Positions 1-9,223 of a DNA stretch of 35,159 nt are shown here, piece after piece. This stretch comes from an uncultured Pelagibacteraceae bacterium (GTDB taxonomy: Bacteria > Pseudomonadota > Alphaproteobacteria > Pelagibacterales > Pelagibacteraceae), in contig CABZSY010000005.1 of assembly GCA_902528505.1 (NCBI GenBank), positions 1 to 35,159 of the forward strand, read 5' to 3'. The notes under the pieces are model-generated. The model was not told the DNA's origin. It made no database searches and saw only the letters and a program-made list of their open reading frames with translations. Positions within the stretch are counted from its first letter, which is position 1. Every line of letters begins with the position of its first letter. Both the position numbers and the translations under genes were made by a program.

Positions 1-85
1 CGATTTCTATCCCAATAAATTCAAGTATAAATATCAGTATAGATAGTGAGCATGAAAGTTTATTAAATTGTGTAACTCAAATCTA

Positions 86-1048
86 ATGAAAGGTTTTGAT
101 AAAAAATATAAAAGTTTTCCTGATTATATTCTTAAAATTACAAAACAAATTTGGGAAGGTAAAGACGTTAATTCTATTGCTAATTTTTATACTGAAGATA
201 TTCCAGTGAGGTCCCCCTTTGGAGTAACCTATGGTAATAAACCAGTTATAGATGCAACATTTGCAACCTTAAGAGAATTTCCAAATAGACAATTATTAGG
301 TGAAGATGTTATTTGGAACAAAGATGCTGAAGATGGTTATCATTCATCTCATAGAATTTTAAGCAAAGGTACTCATCTTGGAGATGGTTCATATGGTAAA
401 CCATCTGGTAAAAGTATTTATTATAGAGTTATTGCTGATTGTGCATGTAAATATAATCAAGTTTATGACGAATGGATTGTAAGAGATCAGGGAGCTATGG
501 TAAGACAGCTAGGTTTTACTCCTAAAGAATTTGCTCAAAAAATAATTGAAAACGAAGGTGGTTTAGAAAATTCTAAAAAAATATTTACTTTAAAATCTGA
601 CATGAAATCAGAATACAAACCAAATCCTGCACCCAAAGACTCAGTTGGAGTAAAATATTCAAATATACTTAATACAATTTTTACCAATGATTATAATTTT
701 TCTGATTATGCAAGGGCAGCAAGTATTTACTGGCCAGGAAATAGAATTGGCCACGGAAGAGAAGATATAGAGAAATTTTGGCAATCACTAAAGGGAGCTT
801 TTAGTAATTTTAAATTTTCAACTGAACATATTGGATATTTAGAGGAGCCAGGTAAAAATCCTAAGGCCTCCATAAGATGGTTTTTGAATGCAAATCACTC
901 AAATGATACGTCAGACTTTGGAGAAGCAACAAATAAAAATATTTTTATAATGGGGATTAATCATGCTGAAATAAGTGATGGAAAAGTTATAAGAGAATGG
1001 GTTTTATTTGATGAAGTGGCTATATGGAAACAAATTTTAATGCATTGA
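86..1048 (+). CDS. Tandem SnoaL-like / NTF2-like domain protein
   Basis: ORF 68-1048; the ATG at 86 is a more likely start than the TTG at 68. Two repeated SnoaL-type halves: '..IANFYTEDIPVRSPFGVTYGNKPVIDATFATLREFPN..' and '..ASIYWPGNRIGHGREDIEKFWQSLKGAFSNFKFS..ISDGKVIREWVLFDEVAIWKQI'. Confidence 0.75.
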   Translation: MKGFDKKYKSFPDYILKITKQIWEGKDVNSIANFYTEDIPVRSPFGVTYGNKPVIDATFATLREFPNRQLLGEDVIWNKDAEDGYHSSHRILSKGTHLGDGSYGKPSGKSIYYRVIADCACKYNQVYDEWIVRDQGAMVRQLGFTPKEFAQKIIENEGGLENSKKIFTLKSDMKSEYKPNPAPKDSVGVKYSNILNTIFTNDYNFSDYARAASIYWPGNRIGHGREDIEKFWQSLKGAFSNFKFSTEHIGYLEEPGKNPKASIRWFLNANHSNDTSDFGEATNKNIFIMGINHAEISDGKVIREWVLFDEVAIWKQILMH

Positions 1049-1051
1049 TTT

Positions 1052-2179
1052 ATGGGTAAAATTAAAACAACTCATGTGGGAAGTTTGCCTAGATCATATG
1101 AATTATCGGACCTTTTATTTAAGAAAGACCAAAATCAAAAAATTGACTTAAATAAATTTGATAAAATAGTAACTAGAGATGTCAATGAGGTAGTTAAAAA
1201 ACAGATTGATGTAGGTATAGATATTGTAAGTGACGGTGAAATGTCAAAGATCAGCTATGCAACTTATGTTAAAGATAGATTGGATGGTTTTTCTGGTGAA
1301 AGTGAGAGAAAAGCGCCTAAAGATTTAGATGACTTTCCGTCTTACAAGGAAAGGATCGCAAGAACAGGTGGTACACCTAAATATACAAGACCATGTTGTA
1401 CCAGTGAGCTAAAAGTTAAGGACAAGTCATCTTTAACAAAAGATATTGGAAATTTTAAAGAAGCATTAAGTAAAAATAATCATAAAAGTGGTTTCATGAA
1501 TGCTGCATCTCCTGGTGTTATATCTGCTTTTTTACCAAATAAATTTTATAAAAACGATGATGAATATTTAGAAAATTTATCAAATTTAATGAAAGAGGAA
1601 TACGAAGAAATTATCTCAAATGGAATAAAATTACAGCTTGATTGTCCTGATTTAGCTCTAGCAAGACACATGACTTTTAAAGATTTAAGTGAAAAAGAAT
1701 TTTTAGTTAGAGCAGAAAAACAAATAGAGTGTCTTAACAACGCTGTAAAGAATATTGATAGTTCCAACATAAGACTTCATATCTGTTGGGGGAATTATGA
1801 GGGTCCTCATTTACACGATATTCCTCTAGAAAAGATAATGCCAATTGCTTTAAAAGCTAATGTGCAGACCTACTTAATTGAATCATCTAATCCAAGACAT
1901 TCTCATGAGTGGCAAATTTTTGAAAATTTAAAAGTTCCAAATGATAAAATAATTGCACCGGGCGTAATAGATTCAACAACTAACTTTGTAGAACATCCCG
2001 AAGTTGTAAAGAATAGAATTTTGACTTTTTCTAAAGTCATTGACGCAGAGCAATTATTAGCAGGAACAGACTGCGGATTTAGTACTTTTGCTGGCTTTGG
2101 AAACGTTGACGAAAATATAGTTTACAAAAAACTTGAGTCTCTGGTAAAAGGTTCAGAACTTGCGTCAAAAGTGATTTAA
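1052..2179 (+). CDS. Cobalamin-independent methionine synthase (MetE C-terminal/core) family methyltransferase
   Basis: N-terminal 'TTHVGSLPRS'. Candidate Zn ligands of the MetE core are present: 'LHICWGN' (H..C), 'YLIESSN' (E), 'GTDCGF' (C). The protein is 375 aa, so it lacks the MetE N-terminal half. Confidence 0.8.
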   Translation: MGKIKTTHVGSLPRSYELSDLLFKKDQNQKIDLNKFDKIVTRDVNEVVKKQIDVGIDIVSDGEMSKISYATYVKDRLDGFSGESERKAPKDLDDFPSYKERIARTGGTPKYTRPCCTSELKVKDKSSLTKDIGNFKEALSKNNHKSGFMNAASPGVISAFLPNKFYKNDDEYLENLSNLMKEEYEEIISNGIKLQLDCPDLALARHMTFKDLSEKEFLVRAEKQIECLNNAVKNIDSSNIRLHICWGNYEGPHLHDIPLEKIMPIALKANVQTYLIESSNPRHSHEWQIFENLKVPNDKIIAPGVIDSTTNFVEHPEVVKNRILTFSKVIDAEQLLAGTDCGFSTFAGFGNVDENIVYKKLESLVKGSELASKVI

Positions 2180-2190
2180 TTATCACTTTT
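2167..2190 (+). terminator. Hairpin AAAAGTGAT-ttaatt-ATCACTTTT overlapping the stop of the MetE-like gene
   Basis: 9-bp perfect inverted repeat with 6-nt loop, ending in TTTT. Confidence 0.5.
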
Positions 2191-2263
2191 ATTACCTTAG
2201 AGGAGTGGGTATAGTTTTCTTACTTAAATTATAATTTAACTATAAAAAAAAGAGAGAGAATAT

Positions 2264-3484
2264 ATGAGAAAAATACTTGTTACTTTATTGTTTCTATTTT
2301 TTGGAACATCTGCATTTGCAGATTGTAACATTAAAAGTGGCTCAATAAATATTTTAGCTAATGATTTTCCTGCATTGAGAACTTTCGTTGAAACATCTAA
2401 ACAATGTAAAGGAAGTGCTGATTTTAAAGTGACTCACTCATCTGAGCATAATAAAATCGCAGTGCCAGCATTAACTGCAAATCCGTCTGAATTTTCAGCA
2501 AGAATTGCTGCAAACAGTTCGATTGTTCCTTTAATGAACCAGGATTTGATTAGACCATTAGATGATCTTGTTAAAAAATATGGAAAAGGAATTCAAGACT
2601 CTCAATTAATTACAATTGATGGAAAAGTAATGGCTGTAGCATTTATGGCTAATACTCAGCACTTGTATTATAGAGAAGATATTTTAAAAGATATGGGTAT
2701 AGCAGTGCCAAAAACATATGAGGAAGTCGTTGCTGCTTCTGAAAAGATTAGAGCTTCAGGAAAAATGCAACATCCATATGCAGCTGCTTATAAAGCTGGA
2801 TGGAACTTAGCAGAAGAATTTGTAAACATGTTTATTGGTCATGGTGGTGAATTCTTTAAATCTGGAAGTGCAGAGCCAAACATTAATAACGCAAAAGGTG
2901 TTGCAACTTTAAATATGTTAAAAAAATTATCTGAATTAAGTAATCCTGATTACTTAACTCATGATAGTGAAGCAATTAAAGTAGAATGGGAGTCAGGGAA
3001 TGTTGCATTAATGACTTTGTGGGCATCTAGATCAGGAACTCTTTTAGATGATGAAGGTGATCCAAATATTACTGAAGCTACAAAACTAGCTGGACCTGCC
3101 ACTGTTGGTGGAGGAAATATTCCAGCAGCTACACTATGGTGGGATGGTTTTACTCTTGCAAAAAATAGATCAGATGCTGATGCTGATGCTACATTTAGAG
3201 CTTTAGCACATGCAGCATCAAATAAGAAAATGGTTGCTGACGCTGCTGATCAAGCTGTTTGGTTAGTGGAGGGATTTGTTCCAGGACCAAAATCTATTGG
3301 TGTAATCGAGGCTGTAAAAATGAAAGCAAAACCATATCCGATGTTGCCACAAATGGGATTAATGCATGGTGCATTAGGAAGTGAGATTGTTGAGTTTTTA
3401 CAGGGTAAAGAGTCAGCTGAACAAGCATTGAAAGACGTTGAGGCTGCTTATATCAGTAAAGCTAAAGAACAAGGCTTTCTATAA
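2264..3484 (+). CDS. ABC transporter sugar-binding protein, family 1 (CUT1 SBP)
   Basis: Signal peptide 'MRKILVTLLFLFFGTSAFA'; SBP_bac_1-like body ('YYREDILKDMGIAVPKTYEEVVAASEKI', 'ATLWWDGFTLAKN'); followed by two permease genes. Confidence 0.88.
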   Translation: MRKILVTLLFLFFGTSAFADCNIKSGSINILANDFPALRTFVETSKQCKGSADFKVTHSSEHNKIAVPALTANPSEFSARIAANSSIVPLMNQDLIRPLDDLVKKYGKGIQDSQLITIDGKVMAVAFMANTQHLYYREDILKDMGIAVPKTYEEVVAASEKIRASGKMQHPYAAAYKAGWNLAEEFVNMFIGHGGEFFKSGSAEPNINNAKGVATLNMLKKLSELSNPDYLTHDSEAIKVEWESGNVALMTLWASRSGTLLDDEGDPNITEATKLAGPATVGGGNIPAATLWWDGFTLAKNRSDADADATFRALAHAASNKKMVADAADQAVWLVEGFVPGPKSIGVIEAVKMKAKPYPMLPQMGLMHGALGSEIVEFLQGKESAEQALKDVEAAYISKAKEQGFL

Positions 3485-3497
3485 AATCTAAAATTCT

Positions 3498-3520
3498 AAG
3501 TGGGGAATTTTTCCCCACTT
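3498..3520 (+). terminator. Intercistronic hairpin AAGTGGGGAA-ttt-TTCCCCACTT after SBP gene
   Basis: 10-bp perfect stem, 3-nt loop, between the SBP stop (3484) and the next start (3534). No strong U-tract, so it may be an attenuator or 3'-stabiliser instead of a full terminator. Confidence 0.75.
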
Positions 3521-3533
3521 AATTTACATTTAG

Positions 3534-4562
3534 ATGCCTAATAAAACATTTTTTTGGTTTTTTTTACCGACAGGTTTAGCAATGATCCTGTTTATAGGGC
3601 TACCAATAATATCAACTGGCATACAATCATTTTATGCGCAGCATGATCAAATAGTAAAAGAAGTTAAAAAATGTGATCCATTTGGGTGTACCGTTTCAAT
3701 TGTTGTTGATAATGAGGAAACTTCTAAAATTAGAGAAGCAAAGCCTCTTGGAAAATTTAATGGTTTTGGAACTTACACTGACCGAAATCATTTGGCAGTT
3801 GATGAAATAAAAAAATTTTGGAATGAGACTGAGAGTATTAATGCTTTTATAGATCAAGTTACCAATCTTCCTTTTTACAAAGCTTTAATATTCACTTTAA
3901 CATACTGTTTATTTGTAACCCCAAATGTGCTTTTGTTAGGTTTTATAATAGCACTAAGCTTAAATGCGGTTGCCAGAAAAATTAGAGGACCATTAATTTT
4001 TGGAACAATTTTACCCATGATAGTAACTCCTTTAGTTGGTTCTTTGGTTTTATTTTGGATGATTGATTCTCAAGGAATAATCGGAGCAAATATTCAAAAT
4101 TTAATGAATGACCCTTATTTATCTCTTAAATCTTCAAAAACATTGACTTGGATAACAATAATAATATATGGTATTTGGCATCACTCCCCTTTTGCATTTG
4201 TAGTATTTTATGCAGCTCTTCAAACGGTTCCACAAGAACCAGTAGAGGCCGCTATTATTGACGGTGCATCAAGATTTCAAAGAATTAAACACATTGTATT
4301 ACCTCATATATATCCAGTAGTTACTTTTGTAGCATTGATCTCTTTAATGGATAATTTCCGAGTTTTTGAACCAATAATTGGATTTAGTGCAGAAGGAAGT
4401 GCACAATCTTTATCATGGTTAATTTACGATAATCTGGTTAATGAAGAAGTAATATTATTCGGCTCTGCTGCAGCAACTTCCATTATGACTATAGTTGGTA
4501 TAGCAATTTTATTAGCTCCTGTTTTAATAAGAACTTGGAAAGAATTTAGGATAGCAAGATAG
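3534..4562 (+). CDS. ABC sugar transporter permease (MalF-like)
   Basis: Multi-TM protein with the BPD_transp_1 EAA-loop-like motif 'EPVEAAIIDGASRFQRIKHIVLPHIYPV'. Confidence 0.88.
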   Translation: MPNKTFFWFFLPTGLAMILFIGLPIISTGIQSFYAQHDQIVKEVKKCDPFGCTVSIVVDNEETSKIREAKPLGKFNGFGTYTDRNHLAVDEIKKFWNETESINAFIDQVTNLPFYKALIFTLTYCLFVTPNVLLLGFIIALSLNAVARKIRGPLIFGTILPMIVTPLVGSLVLFWMIDSQGIIGANIQNLMNDPYLSLKSSKTLTWITIIIYGIWHHSPFAFVVFYAALQTVPQEPVEAAIIDGASRFQRIKHIVLPHIYPVVTFVALISLMDNFRVFEPIIGFSAEGSAQSLSWLIYDNLVNEEVILFGSAAATSIMTIVGIAILLAPVLIRTWKEFRIAR

Positions 4563-4564
4563 TT

Positions 4565-5446
4565 ATGGATTATGGATTAGATAAAAAAACAACAAGTTTA
4601 AAAACTTTCAATACAATTTTTATAATTGTCTGGCTTTTGATTGCTTGCTTTCCATTTATTTGGACATTTTGGGGATCTTTTAAAGTAAGAGCTGATTTCT
4701 TTTCCAGATCAGATTGGTGGTATGCTATTTCAGCTTTTAATACTTTAATTGAAACTGGAGGAAAATTTACTACAAACGCCTATAGTCAAGCATGGACTGA
4801 AGGAGAGTTTTGGAAGGCATCAAAAAATACAGTTATTGTTACTATTTTTGTTGTTAGTATTTCTTTATTCTTGGGAACTCTAGGCGCATATGCTCTATCA
4901 AGATCTACGAAAAATTATGCGTTTTGGTTATTAATTCTGGCCTTAATTTTTAGAGCAATGCCACACATAACCTTAGTATCTGGTTATCTTTTTCCCTTTT
5001 TTGAGCTTCAAATTTGGGGAATATTACCCACAACAATTGTTGTGTTGGTTGCTATAAATCAACCATTTACACTATGGCTTCTATATTCTTTTTTTAAAAC
5101 AGTACCTAGAGAACTTGATGAGAGTGCTTTGATAGATGGATGTTCATACTTTCAAACTTTCAGACACATTATAATGCCAGTAATGTGGCCAGGGGTGATA
5201 ACTGCAGGATTGTTTAGTTTAATGTTAGCCTATAATGATTTCACTGTAACTGCATTACTATTAAATCAAGAAAATCACACAATGGTACCCAAGATACAAA
5301 GTTATTTAGGAACTAACCAACATGAGGGAAATTTAATGTGGGCCGTATCATCCGTTGTATCAGCCACAGCTCCTCTTTTTATTTTGGTAATGTTTTTTCA
5401 ACGACAAATTATTAGTGGTCTGACAGCTGGAGCTATCAAAGGTTGA
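4565..5446 (+). CDS. ABC sugar transporter permease (MalG-like)
   Basis: EAA-loop motif 'ELDESALIDGCSYFQTFRHIIMPVMWPG'; C-terminal 'ISGLTAGAIKG' typical of MalG-type permeases. Confidence 0.9.
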   Translation: MDYGLDKKTTSLKTFNTIFIIVWLLIACFPFIWTFWGSFKVRADFFSRSDWWYAISAFNTLIETGGKFTTNAYSQAWTEGEFWKASKNTVIVTIFVVSISLFLGTLGAYALSRSTKNYAFWLLILALIFRAMPHITLVSGYLFPFFELQIWGILPTTIVVLVAINQPFTLWLLYSFFKTVPRELDESALIDGCSYFQTFRHIIMPVMWPGVITAGLFSLMLAYNDFTVTALLLNQENHTMVPKIQSYLGTNQHEGNLMWAVSSVVSATAPLFILVMFFQRQIISGLTAGAIKG

Positions 5447-6105
5447 TAAAATATAGGGCTTTATTATTTGGATCAATTGGGACCATTGTTGAAACGTCTG
5501 AAATTCAAAGAAGATCATTTAATATTGCATTTAAAATTGCAGGTCTTAAATGGAATTGGACAAAGGAAATTTACAAAAATTTACTCATTAAATCTGGTGG
5601 TGAAGAAAGAATATTGAGATATGCAAAACAAACTAAAAGCAATGTTAATTCCAAAAATTTAATCGAATTAAAAACAAAAATATTTAATAGCTACTTAAAA
5701 AAAAATAAACTTAAATTAAGAACTGGCATTAAGGAAATAATAAAATATTGTAAACAACAAGAAATCAAACTAGCTTTAGTTTCTTCAACCTCTAAAAATA
5801 ATATAAATTCAATTTTTTTTTGTTTAAGGGACAGTTTAAATAAAAAGGATTTTGATTTTATTGGTAATTCAAAATTAGTTAAAAAACCTAAACCATCTGC
5901 TGAAATATACAAATTGGCTTTAAAAAAACTTAGACTAAAACCTAAAGATTGCATTGCAATAGAGGATACTCAAGTAAGCCTTAATTCTGCAATAAAAGCT
6001 AGATTGAAATGTTTTATATTTCCAGGAAATTTTCACAGGTCTAAAAAATTTAATGGTGCCTTTAAAGAAATAAATAAAATAAATAAAAATATATTTAAAT
6101 CTTAA
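5443..6105 (+). CDS. HAD-superfamily hydrolase (CbbY/beta-phosphoglucomutase-like)
   Basis: 'LALVSSTSKNN', 'KKPKPSAEIYKLALKKLRLKPKDCIAIEDTQVSLNSAIKA' are HAD motifs. TTG start overlaps the upstream stop (TTGA). Confidence 0.75.
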   Translation: MIKYRALLFGSIGTIVETSEIQRRSFNIAFKIAGLKWNWTKEIYKNLLIKSGGEERILRYAKQTKSNVNSKNLIELKTKIFNSYLKKNKLKLRTGIKEIIKYCKQQEIKLALVSSTSKNNINSIFFCLRDSLNKKDFDFIGNSKLVKKPKPSAEIYKLALKKLRLKPKDCIAIEDTQVSLNSAIKARLKCFIFPGNFHRSKKFNGAFKEINKINKNIFKS

Positions 6106-6563
6106 GTTTCAGGAACAAACAATAGGCACAAACCATTATTACAAAATCTTTTTCCAGTAGCTGTTGGGCCATCGAGAAAAACATGTCCATGATGAGCACC
6201 ACAATTTGCACAATGGTATTCTATTCTTTTCATGCCAAAAGAATAATCTATTTTAGTTTTAAAAGCACCTGGGAGTGCCTCACTAAAAGATGGCCAACCA
6301 GTTCCACTATCAAACTTAGCCTCAGATGAAAACAATTTGGCTCCACAATTAGCACAAAGATAAAATCCTTTTCTTTTCTCATTAAGTAATTTACTTGTAA
6401 ATGCTCTTTCTGTGCCTTCATTAAACATGATTTCTTTTTGTTTTTTAGTTAAATTTTTATTGATAATTTTTTTAATTTCCGAAAAAGCAAATTTGTAAGG
6501 GGCAAGAAGTAACGAAAAAAATGACAGACTTACAATTTTTATAAAGTTTCTTTTTTTGTACAT
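6102..6563 (-). CDS. msrB: Peptide-methionine (R)-S-oxide reductase, exported
   Basis: Two CANCGA Zn motifs, 'DSGTGWPSF', 'EYHCANCGAHHGHVF', 'KRFCNNG' catalytic Cys; hydrophobic N-terminal leader. Confidence 0.92.
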   Translation of the reverse strand: MYKKRNFIKIVSLSFFSLLLAPYKFAFSEIKKIINKNLTKKQKEIMFNEGTERAFTSKLLNEKRKGFYLCANCGAKLFSSEAKFDSGTGWPSFSEALPGAFKTKIDYSFGMKRIEYHCANCGAHHGHVFLDGPTATGKRFCNNGLCLLFVPET

Positions 6564-6695
6564 TCTATACTCATACGAAAAAAATTTATTATTTCAATAA
6601 ACACCTGTGTCACAACAAAAATAAAAATTAAATAATTCACTTTTGTAGAATCTTAGCTACAATCTAAAAAAAAATATTAAATTCAAAGGAGAATA

Positions 6696-7061
6696 ATGAA
6701 AAAATTTGAAGAACTAATGAGCGTTAGTAACGAGATTGAAAATATAACTGCAGAGGATGCAAAGAAAAAAATTAATGACCCAAATGTTCAATTTATTGAT
6801 GTTAGAGATAAAGAAAGTTTTTCAAAGGGTACTATAGGCAATGCGGTACACATGGATAGAGGTCTACTTGAATTTTACTTGGCTGAAGGAAGCCCTCTTG
6901 AAAACAAAATTTTTAAAGACAATCCAGAAAAAGAATATGTAGTTTTTTGTGGTGTAGGTGGACAGGGGACATTAGCTACCAAAACTATGAAGGATATGGG
7001 AATAAAAAATGTAAAAAATATTTCTGGTGGTATGGCTGAGTGGAATAAAATTAAAGATTAA
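6696..7061 (+). CDS. Rhodanese-like domain protein
   Basis: 'VQFIDVRDKESFSKGTIGNAVHM', active-site loop 'VVFCGVGGQGTLA', 'KNISGGMAEW'. Preceded by AAGGAG. Confidence 0.92.
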   Translation: MKKFEELMSVSNEIENITAEDAKKKINDPNVQFIDVRDKESFSKGTIGNAVHMDRGLLEFYLAEGSPLENKIFKDNPEKEYVVFCGVGGQGTLATKTMKDMGIKNVKNISGGMAEWNKIKD

Positions 7062-7671
7062 TTGAATAAATTATTTCACTAACCACATATAAAGTAATTA
7101 TAAACATTATAAAAATTATTATCCAATTAATTATATTCCAAATTTTTTCATTATTTAGATATTTTGAAAAATAATTTGATGCATATCCAATAAAAAAGAA
7201 AAAAAGTGTTGAGGCTATAGAAGCTCCAATACCAAAGATTATTTTATCATTTAACAAAAAATTTTTCGAAAAATTACCTAAAAAAAACACAGTATCTGAA
7301 TAAACGTGAGGATTTAAATAAGTAAAACCTAAAGTCTTAAAAATTATACTAATTAAAGAAATTTTTTTAAAATTTTGATTTAAATCAATTTTTTTACTAT
7401 TCAATTTTATTTTTGAATAAATAAAATGAACTAAAAAGAAAAGTAAAAGAATATTAAAAATTAATTCAATTGTAGAAGTAAAATATTGATCAAAATAATA
7501 AAAAAGAAAAATACCTACAAAAATTAGGAGACAATCTGAAATTGAGCAAATGAAACAAACTGTAAATGTAAATTGTTTCTTTAAGCCCTGCTCTATTACA
7601 AATATATTTTGAGCCCCAATAGCTAAGATTAAACTTAGGCTGGTAAAGAAACCTAATAATAAAAATTCCAA
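7051..7671 (-). CDS. LysE/ArgO-family amino-acid exporter
   Basis: 206 aa, multi-TM; 'LAIGAQNIFVIEQGLKKQ' is the LysE/ArgO signature. Confidence 0.85.
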   Translation of the reverse strand: MEFLLLGFFTSLSLILAIGAQNIFVIEQGLKKQFTFTVCFICSISDCLLIFVGIFLFYYFDQYFTSTIELIFNILLLFFLVHFIYSKIKLNSKKIDLNQNFKKISLISIIFKTLGFTYLNPHVYSDTVFFLGNFSKNFLLNDKIIFGIGASIASTLFFFFIGYASNYFSKYLNNEKIWNIINWIIIFIMFIITLYVVSEIIYSINL

Positions 7672-7679
7672 AATATTTA

Positions 7680-8156
7680 CTAATCTTTCAAGTTTAAAAG
7701 CTGATCTAGAGCTTTGTGTTTTTTTAACTCCTGTAGAAATTTAGCTAAGGCAATTAATTCCTGTTTTGCGAAAGGTTTCATAATTTCTTCAATTTTTTCG
7801 GTAGGTAATAAACCTAACTTTGTAGTGTGTGAAATCAGTTTTTTTTTTTTTAAAATATCAACTTTTCTTCTTACAGTCTCTCTTGGTATGTTTAAAATAT
7901 AAGACACAGCAAAAATAGTTAATTTTTTTTTACTATATATTTCCTCAACTTTTTTTTGTCTTATATTCTCCCAAACACTGTTCCAATTACTCCCTTGTTT
8001 AGTATTATGTATTAAATAATGAGCTCCGATTGTTGAGATAATAATAAAAGATTCATAATCAATACCAATCATTGATCTAGAATCTATAAACTGTATATTT
8101 CGAAAATTAATCAAGTGAAACAGAGTTTCACTGTAAGAATCCAGATTTTTTTTCAT
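7680..8156 (-). CDS. HTH-type transcriptional regulator
   Basis: 'LTIFAVSYILNIPRETVRRKVDILKKKKLISHT' resembles a winged-helix DNA-binding segment; co-directional with lysE-like and VOC genes. Confidence 0.6.
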   Translation of the reverse strand: MKKNLDSYSETLFHLINFRNIQFIDSRSMIGIDYESFIIISTIGAHYLIHNTKQGSNWNSVWENIRQKKVEEIYSKKKLTIFAVSYILNIPRETVRRKVDILKKKKLISHTTKLGLLPTEKIEEIMKPFAKQELIALAKFLQELKKHKALDQLLNLKD

Positions 8157-8165
8157 TAAAAAAAA

Positions 8166-8576
8166 TTATTCTGAATTTGCTGTAAGTGTTTTTATTTCTA
8201 AAATATTTTCGTTTGGATCTTTAACAAAGAAAGTTTCTTGTTCGTATTTAGTACCTTTAAATCTTAAATAAGGCTCATCATAATATTTGGTTCCACTATC
8301 TTTTAATCTTTGTTTTAAACTGTCAAAATCTTTTCTTGATAAATGAACACCAAAATGTGGAACTGATACATTTCCCATATCTACGTCATGTCTCTCACTA
8401 TCCAATTTATGCTCACTTTTATGGAGTGTTAATTCGTTTCCCCAAAAATCAACATCTGCCCATTCCTGAGCTGAGTTATCTAATCTGCATCCCAAGGTTT
8501 CACTATAAAATTTTTTCGCTATCTCTAAATCTCCACATGGAATTGCCAAGTGAAAACAGTTAGTATTTTTGTACAT
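8166..8576 (-). CDS. VOC (glyoxalase/bleomycin-resistance/dioxygenase) family protein
   Basis: 'HLAIPCGDLEIAKKFYSETLGCRLD', 'ETFFVKDPNENILEIKTL'. Confidence 0.9.
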   Translation of the reverse strand: MYKNTNCFHLAIPCGDLEIAKKFYSETLGCRLDNSAQEWADVDFWGNELTLHKSEHKLDSERHDVDMGNVSVPHFGVHLSRKDFDSLKQRLKDSGTKYYDEPYLRFKGTKYEQETFFVKDPNENILEIKTLTANSE

Positions 8577-8644
8577 AAATTATCCTTTAATTACTAAATT
8601 TAATCATTATATAACTTGTAATTTTAAATTCAACTAGCATAAAA

Positions 8645-9223
8645 ATGAATGACTTTTTACAATCAATAATTGACCGAGATCCTGCAGCTAAGTCAAAATT
8701 AAGTTTAATTTTAACTTACCCAGGAGTGAAGGCAGTTTTTTTTCATAGGATTGCAAATTTTTTTTCTACTGCAAAATTTGATTTGATTGCAAGAATCATC
8801 TCTCAATTTTCAAGATTCATGACTGGTATTGAAATTCATCCTAGAGCAAAAATAGGAAAAAATTTATTTATTGATCACGGTATGGGAGTTGTTATTGGGG
8901 AAACCTCAGAAATTGGTGATAATGTAACTATCTATCATATGGTAACGTTGGGAGGAATAGCTCCTTCTATAAATTCAGATAACCAAAGAAATGTTAAACG
9001 TCATCCAACAATTGAAAATGAAGTTGTTATTGGGTCAGGTGCTCAAGTATTAGGTCCAGTCACTGTTGGGTGTTGTGCAAAAATTGGAGCTAATGCTGTA
9101 ATTACAAAAGATGTTCCTGAAAAAGCTGTTATGGTTGGGATACCTGCAAAGAATGTTGGTATGGCAGACAGTGAATTTAAGCCATATGGTATTACTCCCG
9201 ATAGTGATAAAAAATCAGAATAA
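8645..9223 (+). CDS. cysE: Serine O-acetyltransferase
   Basis: Left-handed beta-helix hexapeptide repeats: '[43 protein letters not shown]', '[24 protein letters not shown]'. Confidence 0.93.
   Translation: MNDFLQSIIDRDPAAKSKLSLILTYPGVKAVFFHRIANFFSTAKFDLIARIISQFSRFMTGIEIHPRAKIGKNLFIDHGMGVVIGETSEIGDNVTIYHMVTLGGIAPSINSDNQRNVKRHPTIENEVVIGSGAQVLGPVTVGCCAKIGANAVITKDVPEKAVMVGIPAKNVGMADSEFKPYGITPDSDKKSE

Noticed and set aside
1546-1770. Minus-strand ORF of 74 aa inside the MetE-like gene
   Set aside because: Low-complexity translation antisense to a well-supported gene; shadow ORF.
2224-2239. 16-bp perfect palindrome TTAAATTATAATTTAA upstream of the first SBP gene
   Set aside because: Pure A/T; in sequence this AT-rich such palindromes are expected by chance a few times per window.
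3177-3191. Short GATGCT tandem repeat in the first SBP gene (SDADADAT)
   Set aside because: Two to three imperfect units inside a conserved coding region; ordinary codon repetition.
5691-5954. Minus-strand ORF of 87 aa inside the HAD gene
   Set aside because: Antisense shadow ORF; F/L/K-rich with no domain resemblance.
6643-6662. TTGTAG-8nt-CTACAA inverted repeat upstream of the rhodanese gene
   Set aside because: Only 6-bp arms; not distinguishable from chance without comparative data.
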